DNA of 64,000 nucleotides. It comes from Aquibacillus halophilus. Lineage in GTDB: Bacteria; Bacillota; Bacilli; Bacillales; Amphibacillaceae. How positions within the stretch are numbered: the stretch's first letter is position 1; every line of letters begins with the position of its first letter. This document shows positions 26,187 through 34,819 of this stretch, piece after piece. The notes under the pieces were generated by a model. The model worked only from the letters and a program-made list of their open reading frames with translations, was not told the origin of the DNA and made no database searches. Position numbers and translations under genes: made by a program. The stretch is taken from the NCBI RefSeq assembly GCF_009649745.1, contig NZ_WJNG01000002.1:62001-126000 (forward strand), read 5' to 3'.

Positions 26187-26948
26187 GTGATGAAAAAAGT
26201 ATCAGCTTTGGTTATAACATTGGGATTGAGTGTCGTCGTGTTGGCTGCCTGTAATAACAATCAACAAGAATCGTTAATGGATGCACAAGATGAAAACCAA
26301 TTTTCTAGACAGATAAATGTTGGACCAAATCAAAACCAAACGAACGTAAATGATGATGAGAAAAGGTACAGTGGTCTTGCTTTTAATTCAACAACAGAGG
26401 ACCAATCAAGTCCGAATACCAACCAAAATCAGAATCGAAATACTATTGAGAATCAAAATGCTAGTCATAACCAAATTGGTAATAGAACTCCGCCAAATCA
26501 GAACCAAAATACCAATCAAAATCAGATTAGTCAAAATCTGAATGCGGCTAATAACAATGCCTCCGGATCATTGGGAGATTTTCAAACTCAAGTGGTTGAA
26601 TTAACGAATAAAAGACGACAAGAAAATGGCCTTTCTCCACTTGATGCCGATCAGGAGCTAACAAAGGTTGCGCAGGCCAAGTCAGAGGATATGGCCACCA
26701 ACAACTATTTTTCTCATACATCCCCAACTTACGGCTCTCCGTTTGATATGATGAATCAATTTGGGATTGAATACACGACAGCTGCCGAAAATATCGCTGC
26801 AGGTCAAACAACTCCTGAAGAAGTAGTTAAGGGATGGATGAATAGTGAGGGGCATAAAAAAAATATTATGAATGAAAAAATCACCCATATAGGTGTAGGA
26901 TTTTCAGAAAATGGAAACCATTGGACGCAGATGTTTATTAAAAAATAA
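26187..26948 (+). CDS. CAP/SCP-domain lipoprotein with Asn/Gln-rich linker
   Basis: The 253-residue product has a lipobox LAAC (Cys near 22). An Asn/Gln-rich linker with NQNQ repeats (about residues 45-125) is followed by a CAP domain: VVELTNKRRQENGL, YFSHTSPTYGSPFDMM, AENIAAGQ and GWMNSEGHKKNIM. The domain closely matches that encoded at 7989-8918, while the linkers differ entirely. AGGAGG favours GTG 26187, with ATG 26190 as alternative. A variant repeat acting as terminator begins after the stop. Confidence 0.88.
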   Translation: MMKKVSALVITLGLSVVVLAACNNNQQESLMDAQDENQFSRQINVGPNQNQTNVNDDEKRYSGLAFNSTTEDQSSPNTNQNQNRNTIENQNASHNQIGNRTPPNQNQNTNQNQISQNLNAANNNASGSLGDFQTQVVELTNKRRQENGLSPLDADQELTKVAQAKSEDMATNNYFSHTSPTYGSPFDMMNQFGIEYTTAAENIAAGQTTPEEVVKGWMNSEGHKKNIMNEKITHIGVGFSENGNHWTQMFIKK

Positions 26949-26987
26949 GGGGTCAAGGGTCAGGCTTCTTGTCCCTTGACCCTTTTT
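26949..26987 (+). terminator. Variant REP-like element acting as terminator
   Basis: The first 26 bases match an R-type element with GGGTCA in place of both GGGACA motifs. GGGTCAAGGG (26949-26958) pairs perfectly with CCCTTGACCC (26972-26981), followed by six T. It starts one base after the stop of the CAP-domain gene. Confidence 0.75.
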
Positions 26988-27011
26988 TCGCTCATTTTTG
27001 ATTCAATGGTA

Positions 27012-28142
27012 TTATTTTGTTAGATAATTTTCTGTATAAAATGGTTGTGATTCATCACTAAAAGCAACCCCGACGGCGAGCGATTCAAATCCAGTATGCA
27101 ATTTGTTTTCTCGATGACCGAGCGAGTTCATTAAACCTTCGTGGGCAAAAATGCTACTTGTTTGACCTGCAGCGAGGTTTTCTCCAGCCATTCGATAGGT
27201 GATATTATCTTGCGTCATCCGATCGAAAGGAGATTGACCTTTAGGATTTAGATGCCCGAAGTAGTTGTTGTCAGCCATGTCTTTACTATGGTTGCGTGCA
27301 GTAAGCCTAACCGACTCATCCCAGGATAAGACAGAAAGATTATGATTTACACGGGCGGCATTAGTAAGATCGAATAACTGGTATTCAAATCCTTCTTTTA
27401 ATAGTTCACTTGGTTTTGTAAAGAAATTTTCTCTTTGTTTTTCCAAATCATCACTAATTAATTGAATCGCTGTGACCGTGCTGTTTTCATGGATATCATA
27501 GAATATTGTTACATAACTATTGTTGATATCAAACATATCATATTCTTTATTGTCCTGAATTTGGTAATTGACAAGTCCCTTTTGCAAGTATTTAAGGGGC
27601 TCATCCAATGTTGTTAGAACCGAATCTCTTGTACTGCTAAAAGAGATTCCATTTGTGGATGTTAGCAGGTCTTGATTTGTGTATAACCCAATTACTTTAT
27701 CATTTTCGTTATAAGCAACCATAAAAAAATTATGATAGTTTTCGTGGTAAGCATCCCAATTCACTCCATATTCATTCATGGAGGAACGTTTTGGAGGGCC
27801 AACTTGCTGTTCTACTTGGGCTCGATCATCATTAAGCTCGACGTTATGAACAGAAAAAGGTTGTTCAGAAGGACCGTCTAGTTCAGGTTTATCAGGGACA
27901 GCTTGATTAAGTTTTTCGCCTTCCTCTGTACTTCCCTTGATCTTACCTACCAAAAGCTTAATCTCTTTATTTAAATAATCTATTGTCTTAACTACTTCTG
28001 GATTTTCTTTTATCCCATTGATATCAGAGTGGATATCCTCGTAAACGCCAGATATACCAGAATGATTGAATGTGTCCCCGTAAAAATGCCAAAGCGCACC
28101 AGCAACAAGTAGTAATAAAATAATATTTCGAACTTTAGGCAC
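27012..28142 (-). CDS. CAP-domain protein with CAP-associated N-terminal domain (YlbC-like)
   Basis: The 376-residue protein has one N-terminal hydrophobic segment (signal or anchor). A CAP-associated domain (about residues 90-235: VELNDDRAQVEQQVGPPKR, YVTIFYDIHENSTVTAIQL) and a C-terminal CAP domain (YQLFDLTNAARVNH, YFGHLNPKGQSPFDRM, AGENLAAGQ, GHRENKL) follow. This resembles Bacillus YlbC. AGGGG upstream fits GTG 28142 better than GTG 28148. It is convergent with another CAP gene, with only 63 bases between stops. Confidence 0.85.
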   Translation of the reverse strand: MPKVRNIILLLLVAGALWHFYGDTFNHSGISGVYEDIHSDINGIKENPEVVKTIDYLNKEIKLLVGKIKGSTEEGEKLNQAVPDKPELDGPSEQPFSVHNVELNDDRAQVEQQVGPPKRSSMNEYGVNWDAYHENYHNFFMVAYNENDKVIGLYTNQDLLTSTNGISFSSTRDSVLTTLDEPLKYLQKGLVNYQIQDNKEYDMFDINNSYVTIFYDIHENSTVTAIQLISDDLEKQRENFFTKPSELLKEGFEYQLFDLTNAARVNHNLSVLSWDESVRLTARNHSKDMADNNYFGHLNPKGQSPFDRMTQDNITYRMAGENLAAGQTSSIFAHEGLMNSLGHRENKLHTGFESLAVGVAFSDESQPFYTENYLTK

Positions 28143-28217
28143 AAGCACACCCCTGTCTCATTCCGTTTTTAATTAATAGATAATAATTGTAGCAAGTTTT
28201 GCCGGCATAAACAACTT

Positions 28218-28244
28218 GGGACAGAGGGACAGGCACCTTGTCCC
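28218..28244 (-). repeat. 27-bp REP-like element, R orientation
   Basis: Full copy with loop variant GGTGCC, between divergent genes. For the minus-strand YlbC-like gene, 75 bases away, it reads as F in the 5' flank. Confidence 0.9.
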
Positions 28245-28386
28245 TAACAAACAAGCATACAATTTTAGTTACCGTTAATAGTTTGATACTGTTGATAAGT
28301 AGAACAATTAGTTTTTCTTAAATTATTTACAGGTTAGTTCAACTATAGATATTATATGAATCCAATAAAGTAAAGGGGGATTTTTC

Positions 28387-29403
28387 ATGACACGAGTGAA
28401 CAAGCAAATTATTTTAGCGGAAAGGCCTAAAGGATTGCCAGATAGTGAAACATTCAAATTTGTGGATAGTAATGTAAAGGAACCAGAGGAAAATCAAGTG
28501 CTTGTCCGTACCCTTTATGTTTCCGTGGACCCGTATATGAGGGGGAGAATGATTGATGCCAAATCATATATTGAGCCCTTTCAATTAAATGGAGTAATTG
28601 AAGGTGGATCCATCGGAGAAGTTATTGAATCAAAATCGGACAAATTCCAACAGGGTGATATTATCATTGGAAATTTCGGCTGGCAAGAATATTACTGTGC
28701 AAATGAAAAAGAAATCAGAAAAATTGATCCATCACTAGCACCTATCACAACACATTTGGGAATATTAGGAATGACGGGCTTAACTGCATATTTTGGTTTG
28801 CTAGATATAGGCCAACCAAAGGAAGGCGACACGGTCGTGATCTCCGGAGCAGCGGGTGCTGTAGGATCTGTAGTTGGTCAAATTGCAAGGATAAAAGGTG
28901 CACGAGTAGTAGGAATAGCTGGTTCTGAGGATAAAATTGAGTTTTTAAAACAAGAATTAAATTTTGATGAGGCCATAAACTATCGAACTACTAATAATAT
29001 AAAAATAGAACTAGCTAATGCATGTCCTAATGGTGTTGATGTTTATTTTGATAATGTTGGTGGCGAAATCTCTGATGCGGTTTTCACTCAACTAAATCGT
29101 CATGCACGGATTACGGTTTGCGGATCGATTTCATCCTACAATTTGAAGGAAATAGATATCGGGCCTCGAGTTCAAACAACACTGATTAAGAAAAGTGCAT
29201 TAATGAAAGGCTTCACTGTAGGTGATTATTCAACACGCTTCACTGAAGGGGCAACTCAGCTTGGTAAATGGCTACAAGAAGGCAAGTTGACCTATCGAGA
29301 AACTATAGAAGAGGGTTTTGAAAATATCCCAAATGCTTTCCTGGATTTATTTAAAGGAAATAACATCGGCAAACAGCTTGTCAAAGTAGCTAACCGTCAG
29401 TAG
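28387..29403 (+). CDS. yfmJ: NADP-dependent MDR oxidoreductase, YfmJ/CurA-like
   Basis: The 338-residue zinc-free medium-chain reductase has VDPYMRGRM near residue 50, the nucleotide motif GAAGAVGSVVGQ and VYFDNVGGEI. These are typical of the leukotriene B4 12-hydroxydehydrogenase/curcumin-reductase family that includes YfmJ. It reduces alpha,beta-unsaturated carbonyls with NADPH. AAGGGGG precedes the ATG. The TAG stop shares its G with a 27-bp repeat; a terminator follows. Confidence 0.88.
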   Translation: MTRVNKQIILAERPKGLPDSETFKFVDSNVKEPEENQVLVRTLYVSVDPYMRGRMIDAKSYIEPFQLNGVIEGGSIGEVIESKSDKFQQGDIIIGNFGWQEYYCANEKEIRKIDPSLAPITTHLGILGMTGLTAYFGLLDIGQPKEGDTVVISGAAGAVGSVVGQIARIKGARVVGIAGSEDKIEFLKQELNFDEAINYRTTNNIKIELANACPNGVDVYFDNVGGEISDAVFTQLNRHARITVCGSISSYNLKEIDIGPRVQTTLIKKSALMKGFTVGDYSTRFTEGATQLGKWLQEGKLTYRETIEEGFENIPNAFLDLFKGNNIGKQLVKVANRQ

Positions 29404-29429
29404 GGACAGAGGGACAGGCACCTTGTCCC
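29403..29429 (-). repeat. 27-bp REP-like element, R orientation, overlapping a stop codon
   Basis: Full copy with loop variant GGTGCC; its first G ends the TAG stop of the yfmJ-like gene. Confidence 0.92.
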
Positions 29430-29470
29430 TACCTTGTTTATTGGTATATGGAGTGAAATAATAGGGATCA

Positions 29471-29506
29471 AAAACGTTTATCCATAATATTGGATAAACG
29501 TTTTAT
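29471..29506 (+). terminator. Intrinsic terminator after yfmJ-like gene
   Basis: A perfect 14-bp stem AAAACGTTTATCCA with a six-base loop and an AT-rich tail. Confidence 0.75.
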
Positions 29507-29525
29507 TACGTTAAATTAGTTATGG

Positions 29526-29590
29526 ATACACAAGAACCGTCCCTGCGCCTCCTATGCCTTCCTGTGGAAATATAAGAACCGTCCCCATTG
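29526..29590. repeat. AAGAACCGTCCC-family repeat, two cores
   Basis: The core AAGAACCGTCCC occurs at 29532-29543 and 29574-29585, 42 bases apart, in an intergenic region. This is a second repeat family distinct from the 27-bp element. Confidence 0.7.
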
Positions 29591-29676
29591 ACAACTAATC
29601 TACTTAAATGGTAATCTATTTTAGTCGTTTAGTGCATTAGTGATTTACCATAGTAAAGGATTTAGGGGTGATAGTT

Positions 29677-30996
29677 GTGAATGCAGTATTAATTGCAGTT
29701 CTAGTTATGTTAGTTCTTAGTTTGACACGTGTACATGTTGTATTAGCGCTAACTATTGGCGCGCTGACAGGAGGACTCTTAGGGGGTCTAACTTTTCAAG
29801 AGACAATTTCTGTTTTTAGTGATGGACTTGGTGGCAGTGCAACGGTTGCGCTGAGCTATGCGCTTCTTGGAGCGTTCGCTGTAGCTATTGCCCGAACAGG
29901 ATTACCGGAAGTAATGGTTACATTGGTTATTAAAATTGTTGGGCGAAATACGGATTCAAGAAAGAAAGCTTTATCTAAAGCACTTATTTTCTTTTTACTT
30001 ACACTTATTTCTTGTTTCTCACAAAATGTCGTTCCGATTCATATTGCTTTTATTCCAATTTTGATTCCACCTATTTTAAAGATTCTAAATGAACTAGGTG
30101 TAGATCGTCGAGCAATTGCAACAGTTTTAACATTTGGCTTAACGGCACCTTACATTTTCTTACCATACGGATTCGGAGCAATTTTTCAGGGAATCATTGC
30201 TGACAACATGGAAAGTAATGGTCTAACAGTCGATCTTGAAGCCATTCCAAAAGCAATGGCACTTCCGACAATCGGTCTTGTTATTGGACTGTTGATCGCC
30301 GTTCTTGTCACATACCGTAAAAATCGTACCTATAAGGATCGCGATATTGTTGGGGCACCAGCTGAGAAACAAGTTTACACCAACCTTTCCATAATTTCAG
30401 CAATTGCTTCTATTGTTGCGACGTTAGTTGTTCAAACGTGGACTGAATCGATGATTATTGCAGCATTAGCAGGATTAGTCGTTCTTATTGCAAGTGGTTC
30501 TATTAAATGGAAGGAAGCGGATAGCGTGGTCACCGAAGGAATGAAGATGATGGCATTCATCTCCTTCATAATGTTAACCGCATCTGGTTTTGCAGCGGTA
30601 ATAAGTGAAACAGGACATGTGGACTTGCTTGTGACGCAAACTGAGAATATTGTTGGCGAAAGTAAAGCAGGAGCTGCATTATTAATGTTAGGTATTGGTT
30701 TATTCATTACGATGGGGATTGGCTCGTCGTTTGCGACAATCCCAATTATTGCAACGTTGTTTGTTCCATTGGGCATCGCTACTGGGTTTTCTCCTTTAGC
30801 TATTACAGCTTTAATCGGAACTGCAGGTGCATTAGGGGACGCAGGAGCGCCTGCATCTGATAGTACATTGGGACCAACAGCAGGTTTAAACGCAGATGGG
30901 CAACATAATCACATTTGGGATACTTGTGTGCCAACCTTTATCCACTTTAACATTCCATTGTTTATTTTCGGGTGGATTGCCGCAATGGTTTTATAA
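29677..30996 (+). CDS. yuiF: YuiF-like Na+/H+ antiporter-family transporter
   Basis: The 439-residue protein has about eleven or twelve membrane helices. Family stretches include SYALLGAFAVAIARTGLPE, CFSQNVVPIHIAFIPILIPP, and a glycine-rich GTAGALGDAGAPASDSTLGP near the end. This is the YuiF group annotated as Na+/H+ antiporter or amino-acid permease relatives. The GGGGTG site selects GTG 29677 over GTG 29668. Substrate not established. A terminator lies just downstream. Confidence 0.8.
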   Translation: MNAVLIAVLVMLVLSLTRVHVVLALTIGALTGGLLGGLTFQETISVFSDGLGGSATVALSYALLGAFAVAIARTGLPEVMVTLVIKIVGRNTDSRKKALSKALIFFLLTLISCFSQNVVPIHIAFIPILIPPILKILNELGVDRRAIATVLTFGLTAPYIFLPYGFGAIFQGIIADNMESNGLTVDLEAIPKAMALPTIGLVIGLLIAVLVTYRKNRTYKDRDIVGAPAEKQVYTNLSIISAIASIVATLVVQTWTESMIIAALAGLVVLIASGSIKWKEADSVVTEGMKMMAFISFIMLTASGFAAVISETGHVDLLVTQTENIVGESKAGAALLMLGIGLFITMGIGSSFATIPIIATLFVPLGIATGFSPLAITALIGTAGALGDAGAPASDSTLGPTAGLNADGQHNHIWDTCVPTFIHFNIPLFIFGWIAAMVL

Positions 30997-31017
30997 AATA
31001 GAGAACAACTTTTTACA

Positions 31018-31063
31018 GGAGTGATTTGAAGGGTCGAACAAGCCTTTTGAGTCACTCTTTTTT
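31018..31063 (+). terminator. Intrinsic terminator of the yuiF-like gene
   Basis: GAGTGA-TTTGAAGG pairs imperfectly with CCTTTTGA-GTCACTC, followed by six T. Confidence 0.7.
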
Positions 31064-31065
31064 AT

Positions 31066-31092
31066 GGGACAGAGGGACAGGCTCTTTGTCCC
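31066..31092 (-). repeat. 27-bp REP-like element, R orientation
   Basis: Full copy with one loop change, directly after the terminator at 31018-31063. Confidence 0.88.
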
Positions 31093-31269
31093 TGATGTAG
31101 ATTTAGTGCATTCAAATAAATGGAGTAGATTATTTATTGGCTAGGTCCAATACTTGGGAACAACAAAGATATATATTAAATTGAGAACAGGTAAATTTCA
31201 TATTTCAATTTAATATGAGTAATTGCATTATCATCTTTTTCATCATACTATTTAAATAGATAACTTTAT

Positions 31270-31296
31270 GGGACAAGGAGCCTGTCCCCTTGTCCC
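31270..31296 (+). repeat. 27-bp REP-like element, F orientation
   Basis: Full copy with spacer CT. It ends one base before the CGGAGGTG ribosome site of the PP2C-like gene. Confidence 0.92.
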
Positions 31297-31311
31297 TCGG
31301 AGGTGATTTTG

Positions 31312-32151
31312 TTGGGTTTTACTGTGAAAGAGGTATTGTCTGAAGGGAAAAAAGGTGATCCTCTATTAAATGAGGATTTATATGTATCGAGTGATCGTTT
31401 TGTTGCAGTGATTGATGGTGCTACTAGTGTGTCAGGAAAAATGATAGCGGGTCAGACACCTGGTAGATTTGCAGCTGAAATAATTAAACAAACAATCGAA
31501 GGGCTAGCAGCGGAAGCTAGTCTGGAAATGATGGTTTCGCAAATAAATGTAAATCTGCAGTATGCTTATTTGAAATACGATTTATTAAATGAAATAGAAG
31601 AAAAAAAGTGGATGGCACCATCTGCTTGTTTAGTCATTTATAGTGACTATTATCATGAAGTATGGCAGATAGGAGACTGCCAGTTAATGATTGATGGACA
31701 AGTCTATAGCAATGATAAGGAACTGGATAATATTACTGCGAATGCTAGATCTTTATTCTTAGAGGCAGAAATAAAAAAAGGAAAAACGATTGACGAACTT
31801 ATCGAACATGATACAGGCTGGGAATTTATCAGGACGTTGATTCAGCAACAATATTTCTTGCAAAATGATAGTGACAACCAATATGGATACGATGTCATTA
31901 ATGGTTTTAATGTGGATTTTACACGCGTGAAAACAATAAAAATCCCAGTCGATGCAAAGGAGATAATCCTCGCTTCAGATGGCTATCCGTTCTTAAAAGA
32001 TACCCTGGAAGAGTCAGAGTATGTCCTATCTAAATTAATAAAAGAAGATCCTTTATGTTTTAGAATATATAAATCTGCCAAAGGACTCATAAAAGGAAAT
32101 AAGTCTTTTGATGACAGGACTTATGTGAAACTAGAAATGAGTGGGACATAG
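31312..32151 (+). CDS. PP2C-like (PPM) phosphatase-fold protein
   Basis: The 279-residue protein carries PPM-family landmarks: NEDLYVSSDRFVAVIDGATS near the N-terminus (Asp of the metal site), WQIGDCQLMIDG in the middle, ILASDGYP (metal Asp), and FDDRTYV near the end. These phosphatases remove phosphate from Ser/Thr in a metal-dependent way. Here no partner kinase adjoins. The CGGAGGTG site fits TTG 31312; GTG 31303 overlaps the site. The last residues and TAG stop lie inside a 27-bp repeat, so the protein end SGT is partly element-encoded. Confidence 0.78.
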   Translation: MGFTVKEVLSEGKKGDPLLNEDLYVSSDRFVAVIDGATSVSGKMIAGQTPGRFAAEIIKQTIEGLAAEASLEMMVSQINVNLQYAYLKYDLLNEIEEKKWMAPSACLVIYSDYYHEVWQIGDCQLMIDGQVYSNDKELDNITANARSLFLEAEIKKGKTIDELIEHDTGWEFIRTLIQQQYFLQNDSDNQYGYDVINGFNVDFTRVKTIKIPVDAKEIILASDGYPFLKDTLEESEYVLSKLIKEDPLCFRIYKSAKGLIKGNKSFDDRTYVKLEMSGT

Positions 32152-32169
32152 GGACAGGTTCGTTGTCCC
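32143..32169 (-). repeat. 27-bp REP-like element, R orientation, containing a stop codon
   Basis: Full-length copy with a diverged loop. Its TA spacer plus G forms the TAG stop of the PP2C-like gene. Confidence 0.88.
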
Positions 32170-32271
32170 AGAAGTTCTTAGAAGTCCTTAAATATCTTAA
32201 TAGTAAAATAATGAAGATGACTTTCTCTCGTGCGAAGTATGTTAGTAAAACACAAAAATAAATAAAAAAGA

Positions 32272-32300
32272 CGCAAAAGAACCGTCCCTTGCTTCCACTA
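32272..32300. repeat. AAGAACCGTCCC-family repeat, single core
   Basis: Core at 32277-32288, preceded by ACGCAA and followed by TTGCTTCC. No clear inverted arms, so probably a partial copy. Confidence 0.6.
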
Positions 32301-32363
32301 AATAGTATAATAGGGTTATGTTTTGGTTAATACCGCAAACTTTACGTGGGGGTAGTGTGAAAT

Positions 32364-34727
32364 ATGGGTGAGAAGTTATTAAAAAATGCTGATGCATGCT
32401 ACCGGCTGGCAGAGCAGAGGGCTGAAAAATATTTTCAAGAACTTAATGAACAGGTCTCACAACAGACCTATGTCGATACGGTAACAAAGGATATACAATC
32501 ATGGAAACATAACCATATACACCAGTATTCAATTGTATCTTTTTTTAGAAAACGGCAACCAAGTACAAAGGAGTATCACAAGTATATCAAATGGTTGAAT
32601 TACACAGGTAAACTAGATAATTATTTGAATCGAAGTATTTCGTATATTTTTATGCGAGATCTTGGTAAAGGCATCGACAAAGTGGAAACACAGATAAGTA
32701 TTCGGAGTGTAGTTGATAGCTTAAAAGGTCATTTGATTGACTCAACCGGAAAAGAAACCGAGTTTAGCATGACAGGGCTATACAGATTGGCCCAGAAAGA
32801 AAACATTGAAGCCACTTTGATCTGGGTGGTAGATAAACTTAATATTGTAACGTCAAATTTTCCTGCTGGGATGGATGTTGAGCAAGCAAAGCGGAAAATC
32901 ATCAAAATCATTGCCGGAGTTGCCATGCATGAGGTAATAGAGATGGACGATCAGATACCTGACGAGGAACGAACACGGAAACTCGATGTAGCTATTAGAT
33001 TAGGCTATTCCTATGGGCTTACATATCCCCTAATTGATGACCTCCTTGATGCAAAAATCTTATCCGCTAAAGAGGAAGAACTATATACTGATTTAATCCG
33101 TACCACATTGATGACAGGTTCTGTACCTAAGTTAGGTGACTGGCCTGGAAGTAACACAAGTTTGATTCGTTTTATTCATTCGGAACTGCGAGATTCTTTT
33201 GAGTATATAAAGGCTCAGCAATGTCCTAACACAAAACAAAATTTCTTCGAGCAATCCTATGTGTTTTTCAATTCCCAGGAAGTGGATCGCAAAAAGGATT
33301 TATCTAATGCAAATTACACAAATGAAGAGCTTTATATCCCAATTATATTAAAATCGTATTCCTCACGAGTGATTGTCCGTTCTTTAATTAGTGCCCCTGT
33401 TGATGAGGGGTTTGACGACCGTACATTCTACTACGGTATTTACAACCAACTGGCTGATGATTTTACAGATTTGTTTGATGACATGGAACAAGGTGCTGTG
33501 ACACCCTATACCTACTATATGAAATATCATAAAAGAAGGCCAGATCTTATCAATCCTTTTGAATTATATTGGACGGTTATTTCCAACTTGATTCATAATG
33601 TGTATCATTCAGATGATCAAACTTGTGAGGTCATTCTTGATCGGGCAATTAATGGCTTGAAGCGATCTAGGGATCGACTTGGAACAAAGAAGTACAAAGA
33701 AATAATGAATATATTTTCAATCGATAGTAATAAATTCAGTAGTCTTATTCAAAATATGGTTCAAAAGGCGAATGATGTGGATTTCTTTGACAAATTATTA
33801 AGAGATCATATCATTTCCACGTTGAAAAATGAAAGGAAGGAACAAGAAGCCTTTTTAGAAAAAATTAAAACAGTGCGGAATGAAATTAATAGCATGTTAC
33901 CTATTGCTAAAACCAATCATCCTTCTCTAATAAAAGAGCCTTTAATTGATGCTGCAAATTACAGTTTAAAGGGTGATGGAAAAAGGTTGAGACCAATAAT
34001 GACGTGGGTAATGGGTGTTGATGAGTTTGGATTAAACGAATCGGAAATTATTCCACTTCTGAGGTCACTGGAATATATGCATACGGCTTCCTTAATCTAT
34101 GATGATCTACCATCCATGGATAACGCGTCGATTCGAAGAGGGCGGCAGACTCTACATCAACAGTATAACGCAGCTATAGCAGAATTGACTGGTCTTTTTT
34201 TGACTCAAAAGGCTGTTTGGGAACAAGCATCTCTTGATCACTTTGATTCGAAAACGGTGCTTAACTTGATTCAATATTCTGCTCAAAAGACCGCGGATAT
34301 GTGTCAAGGGCAAGCAATGGATTTAGATTCCAAAGGGAAGCAATTGACATTAGAACAATTAAATAGAATGAGCTTTTATAAAACGGGAATAGCATTCGAA
34401 GCTTCCCTAATCATGCCTGCAATTCTCGCGCACGCACAGGAAACTGAAATACAAGCTTTGAAAAAATTCGCATATCATGCAGGTATTATGTTTCAGATTA
34501 AGGACGATTTGCTAGACGTTGAAGGGGTCTTGACTAAGCTAGGAAAACCGATTGGAAAAGACGTGGAAAATAATAACACGACTTTTGTGTCCATTCTAGG
34601 TTCTGTTGGTGCCAAAAAGGCGATGTGGGAACATTATTGCCTTGCGATGGAAACAATGCAAACAGTACCACACAATACCCCCTTTTTAAAACACCTATTG
34701 AATTATATATTGAACAGAGATCATTAG
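32364..34727 (+). CDS. Two-domain polyprenyl synthase (fusion with a second prenyl-synthase-like domain)
   Basis: The 787-residue protein is over twice the usual family length. Residues about 505-785 form a canonical trans-isoprenyl diphosphate synthase: GDGKRLRP (537-544), first Asp-rich motif DDLPSMD (580-586), CQGQ, and second motif DDLLD (714-718). This half should condense allylic diphosphates with IPP. The first 480 residues lack the canonical set but contain two DDxxD-like sites: DDLLD (225-229) and DDFTD with DD (365-373) after YNQLA. They may form a diverged all-helical domain of the same superfamily, possibly a cyclase or regulatory half. ATG 32364 is preceded by GGGGGTAG. The TAG stop overlaps a 27-bp repeat. 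Product unknown. Confidence 0.8.
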   Translation: MGEKLLKNADACYRLAEQRAEKYFQELNEQVSQQTYVDTVTKDIQSWKHNHIHQYSIVSFFRKRQPSTKEYHKYIKWLNYTGKLDNYLNRSISYIFMRDLGKGIDKVETQISIRSVVDSLKGHLIDSTGKETEFSMTGLYRLAQKENIEATLIWVVDKLNIVTSNFPAGMDVEQAKRKIIKIIAGVAMHEVIEMDDQIPDEERTRKLDVAIRLGYSYGLTYPLIDDLLDAKILSAKEEELYTDLIRTTLMTGSVPKLGDWPGSNTSLIRFIHSELRDSFEYIKAQQCPNTKQNFFEQSYVFFNSQEVDRKKDLSNANYTNEELYIPIILKSYSSRVIVRSLISAPVDEGFDDRTFYYGIYNQLADDFTDLFDDMEQGAVTPYTYYMKYHKRRPDLINPFELYWTVISNLIHNVYHSDDQTCEVILDRAINGLKRSRDRLGTKKYKEIMNIFSIDSNKFSSLIQNMVQKANDVDFFDKLLRDHIISTLKNERKEQEAFLEKIKTVRNEINSMLPIAKTNHPSLIKEPLIDAANYSLKGDGKRLRPIMTWVMGVDEFGLNESEIIPLLRSLEYMHTASLIYDDLPSMDNASIRRGRQTLHQQYNAAIAELTGLFLTQKAVWEQASLDHFDSKTVLNLIQYSAQKTADMCQGQAMDLDSKGKQLTLEQLNRMSFYKTGIAFEASLIMPAILAHAQETEIQALKKFAYHAGIMFQIKDDLLDVEGVLTKLGKPIGKDVENNNTTFVSILGSVGAKKAMWEHYCLAMETMQTVPHNTPFLKHLLNYILNRDH

Positions 34728-34753
34728 GGACAGAGGGACAGGCTCCTTGTCCC
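34727..34753 (-). repeat. 27-bp REP-like element, R orientation, overlapping a stop codon
   Basis: Full copy; its first G ends the TAG stop of the two-domain polyprenyl synthase gene. Confidence 0.92.
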
Positions 34754-34819
34754 TATTTCTTTTTAAGAGAATAATAGACAAAGAGACAGTTCACAGACAC
34801 CCCGTTTTTTTATAATAAA

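Larger units (their letters stand above)
30997..31311. other. Intergenic region with two 27-bp elements
   Basis: It holds a terminator (31018-31063), an R element (31066-31092), about 180 bases of AT-rich sequence, and an F element (31270-31296) just before the next ribosome site. No extra gene seen. Confidence 0.6.
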
